From contig JALOAM010000145.1 of NCBI GenBank assembly GCA_023228765.1, positions 1-8,107 on the forward strand: a stretch of DNA of 8,107 nt, read 5' to 3'. Of the stretch, positions 7,867-8,107 are shown in pieces (position 1 is the stretch's first letter; each line of letters starts with the position of its first letter). The DNA is from Dehalococcoidia bacterium. GTDB lineage: Bacteria; Chloroflexota; Dehalococcoidia; UBA2979. Both the position numbers and the translations under genes were made by a program. The notes below the pieces were generated by a model. The model did no database searches. It had not been told where the DNA came from and saw only the letters and a program-made list of their open reading frames with translations.

Positions 7867-8107
7867 ATGACCGCACCCACCAGCTCCGCCGTCCCGCGCT
7901 TCATCCTGGAGCGCTACCGTGACCGCCTCCCCGTCACTGACGAGACGCCGATGGTCACCCTCGGCGAGGGCGGCACGCCCCTGCTGCGCTCTCGGCACAT
8001 CGAGGCGCTGCTGGGCCTCAAGGAGCTGTACTTCAAGCTCGAGTACGTGAACCCGACGGGCTCCTTCAAGGACCGAGGGATGGTCATGGCCGTTGCGAAG
8101 GCCGCCG
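7867..8107 (+). CDS. thrC: Threonine synthase (5' part, runs off the window)
   Basis: The first 80 residues are present; the gene continues past the right edge. Threonine synthase converts O-phosphohomoserine to threonine using pyridoxal phosphate in the cytoplasm. Visible features are the family-typical start RFILERYRDRLPVTDETPMVTLGEGGTPLL, with its EGGTPL substrate-loop motif, and the cofactor site NPTGSFKDRG, with the Schiff-base lysine at 68. The start is ATG 7867 with GGAG (7855-7858) eight nt upstream, 13 nt after the stop of the coiled-coil gene. Other fold-type II enzymes, such as threonine dehydratase or cysteine synthase, share the lysine motif. The N-terminal LERYRDRLPV...EGGTPL pattern and the nearby hom favour threonine synthase. 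Homoserine kinase is not in the window and may lie further downstream. Confidence 0.94.
   Translation, partial: MTAPTSSAVPRFILERYRDRLPVTDETPMVTLGEGGTPLLRSRHIEALLGLKELYFKLEYVNPTGSFKDRGMVMAVAKAA

Overview
The window looks like a chromosomal stretch from a high-GC bacterium, most likely a member of the Chloroflexota (Dehalococcoidia- or Thermomicrobia-like). That assignment is inference. It rests on strong G/C bias at third codon positions, GTG starts on four of seven genes, an rpsF-ssb-rpsR cluster with Arg/Asp-rich protein tails, a membrane-anchored SurA/PpiC-like protein with a Thr/Pro/Glu/Ala linker, and a following hom...thrC pair. All seven genes lie on the + strand. I see no transposase, integrase, tRNA, rRNA or CRISPR array.

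Layout: (1) 108-2501 encodes a short UvrA-type tandem ABC ATPase without the UvrB-binding domain. (2) 2502-2743 is the only sizeable intergenic gap. It holds a perfect 8-bp G/C hairpin, a plausible sigma70-type promoter and a bulged hairpin in what would be the rpsF leader. (3) 2744-4147 is the rpsF-ssb-rpsR cluster: ribosomal protein S6, single-stranded DNA-binding protein and ribosomal protein S18. S6 carries an Arg/Asp-repeat plus acidic C-terminal tail, and S18 carries a matching Gly-Asp-Arg repeat at its N-terminus. (4) 4148-4266 is a short gap with a strong 15-bp hairpin. (5) 4267-8107 is a tightly packed operon: a membrane-anchored parvulin-like protein, homoserine dehydrogenase (8-nt overlap), a 363-residue coiled-coil protein of unknown role (4-nt gap), and the start of threonine synthase (13-nt gap), which runs off the right edge.

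How the genes work together: S6 and S18 bind each other on the 30S platform, and co-transcription with ssb is a widespread bacterial arrangement. Homoserine dehydrogenase and threonine synthase are two steps of threonine biosynthesis; homoserine kinase, the step between them, is not in the window. The parvulin-like protein and the coiled-coil protein are placed in the same transcription unit by spacing, but nothing in their sequence ties them to threonine synthesis. Most of the window is ordinary housekeeping. The points worth a second look are the paired S6/S18 tails, the candidate rpsF leader structure, the parvulin-like domain without its usual histidines, and the coiled-coil protein with a 35-residue internal period. 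I found no convincing previously undescribed multi-gene system.
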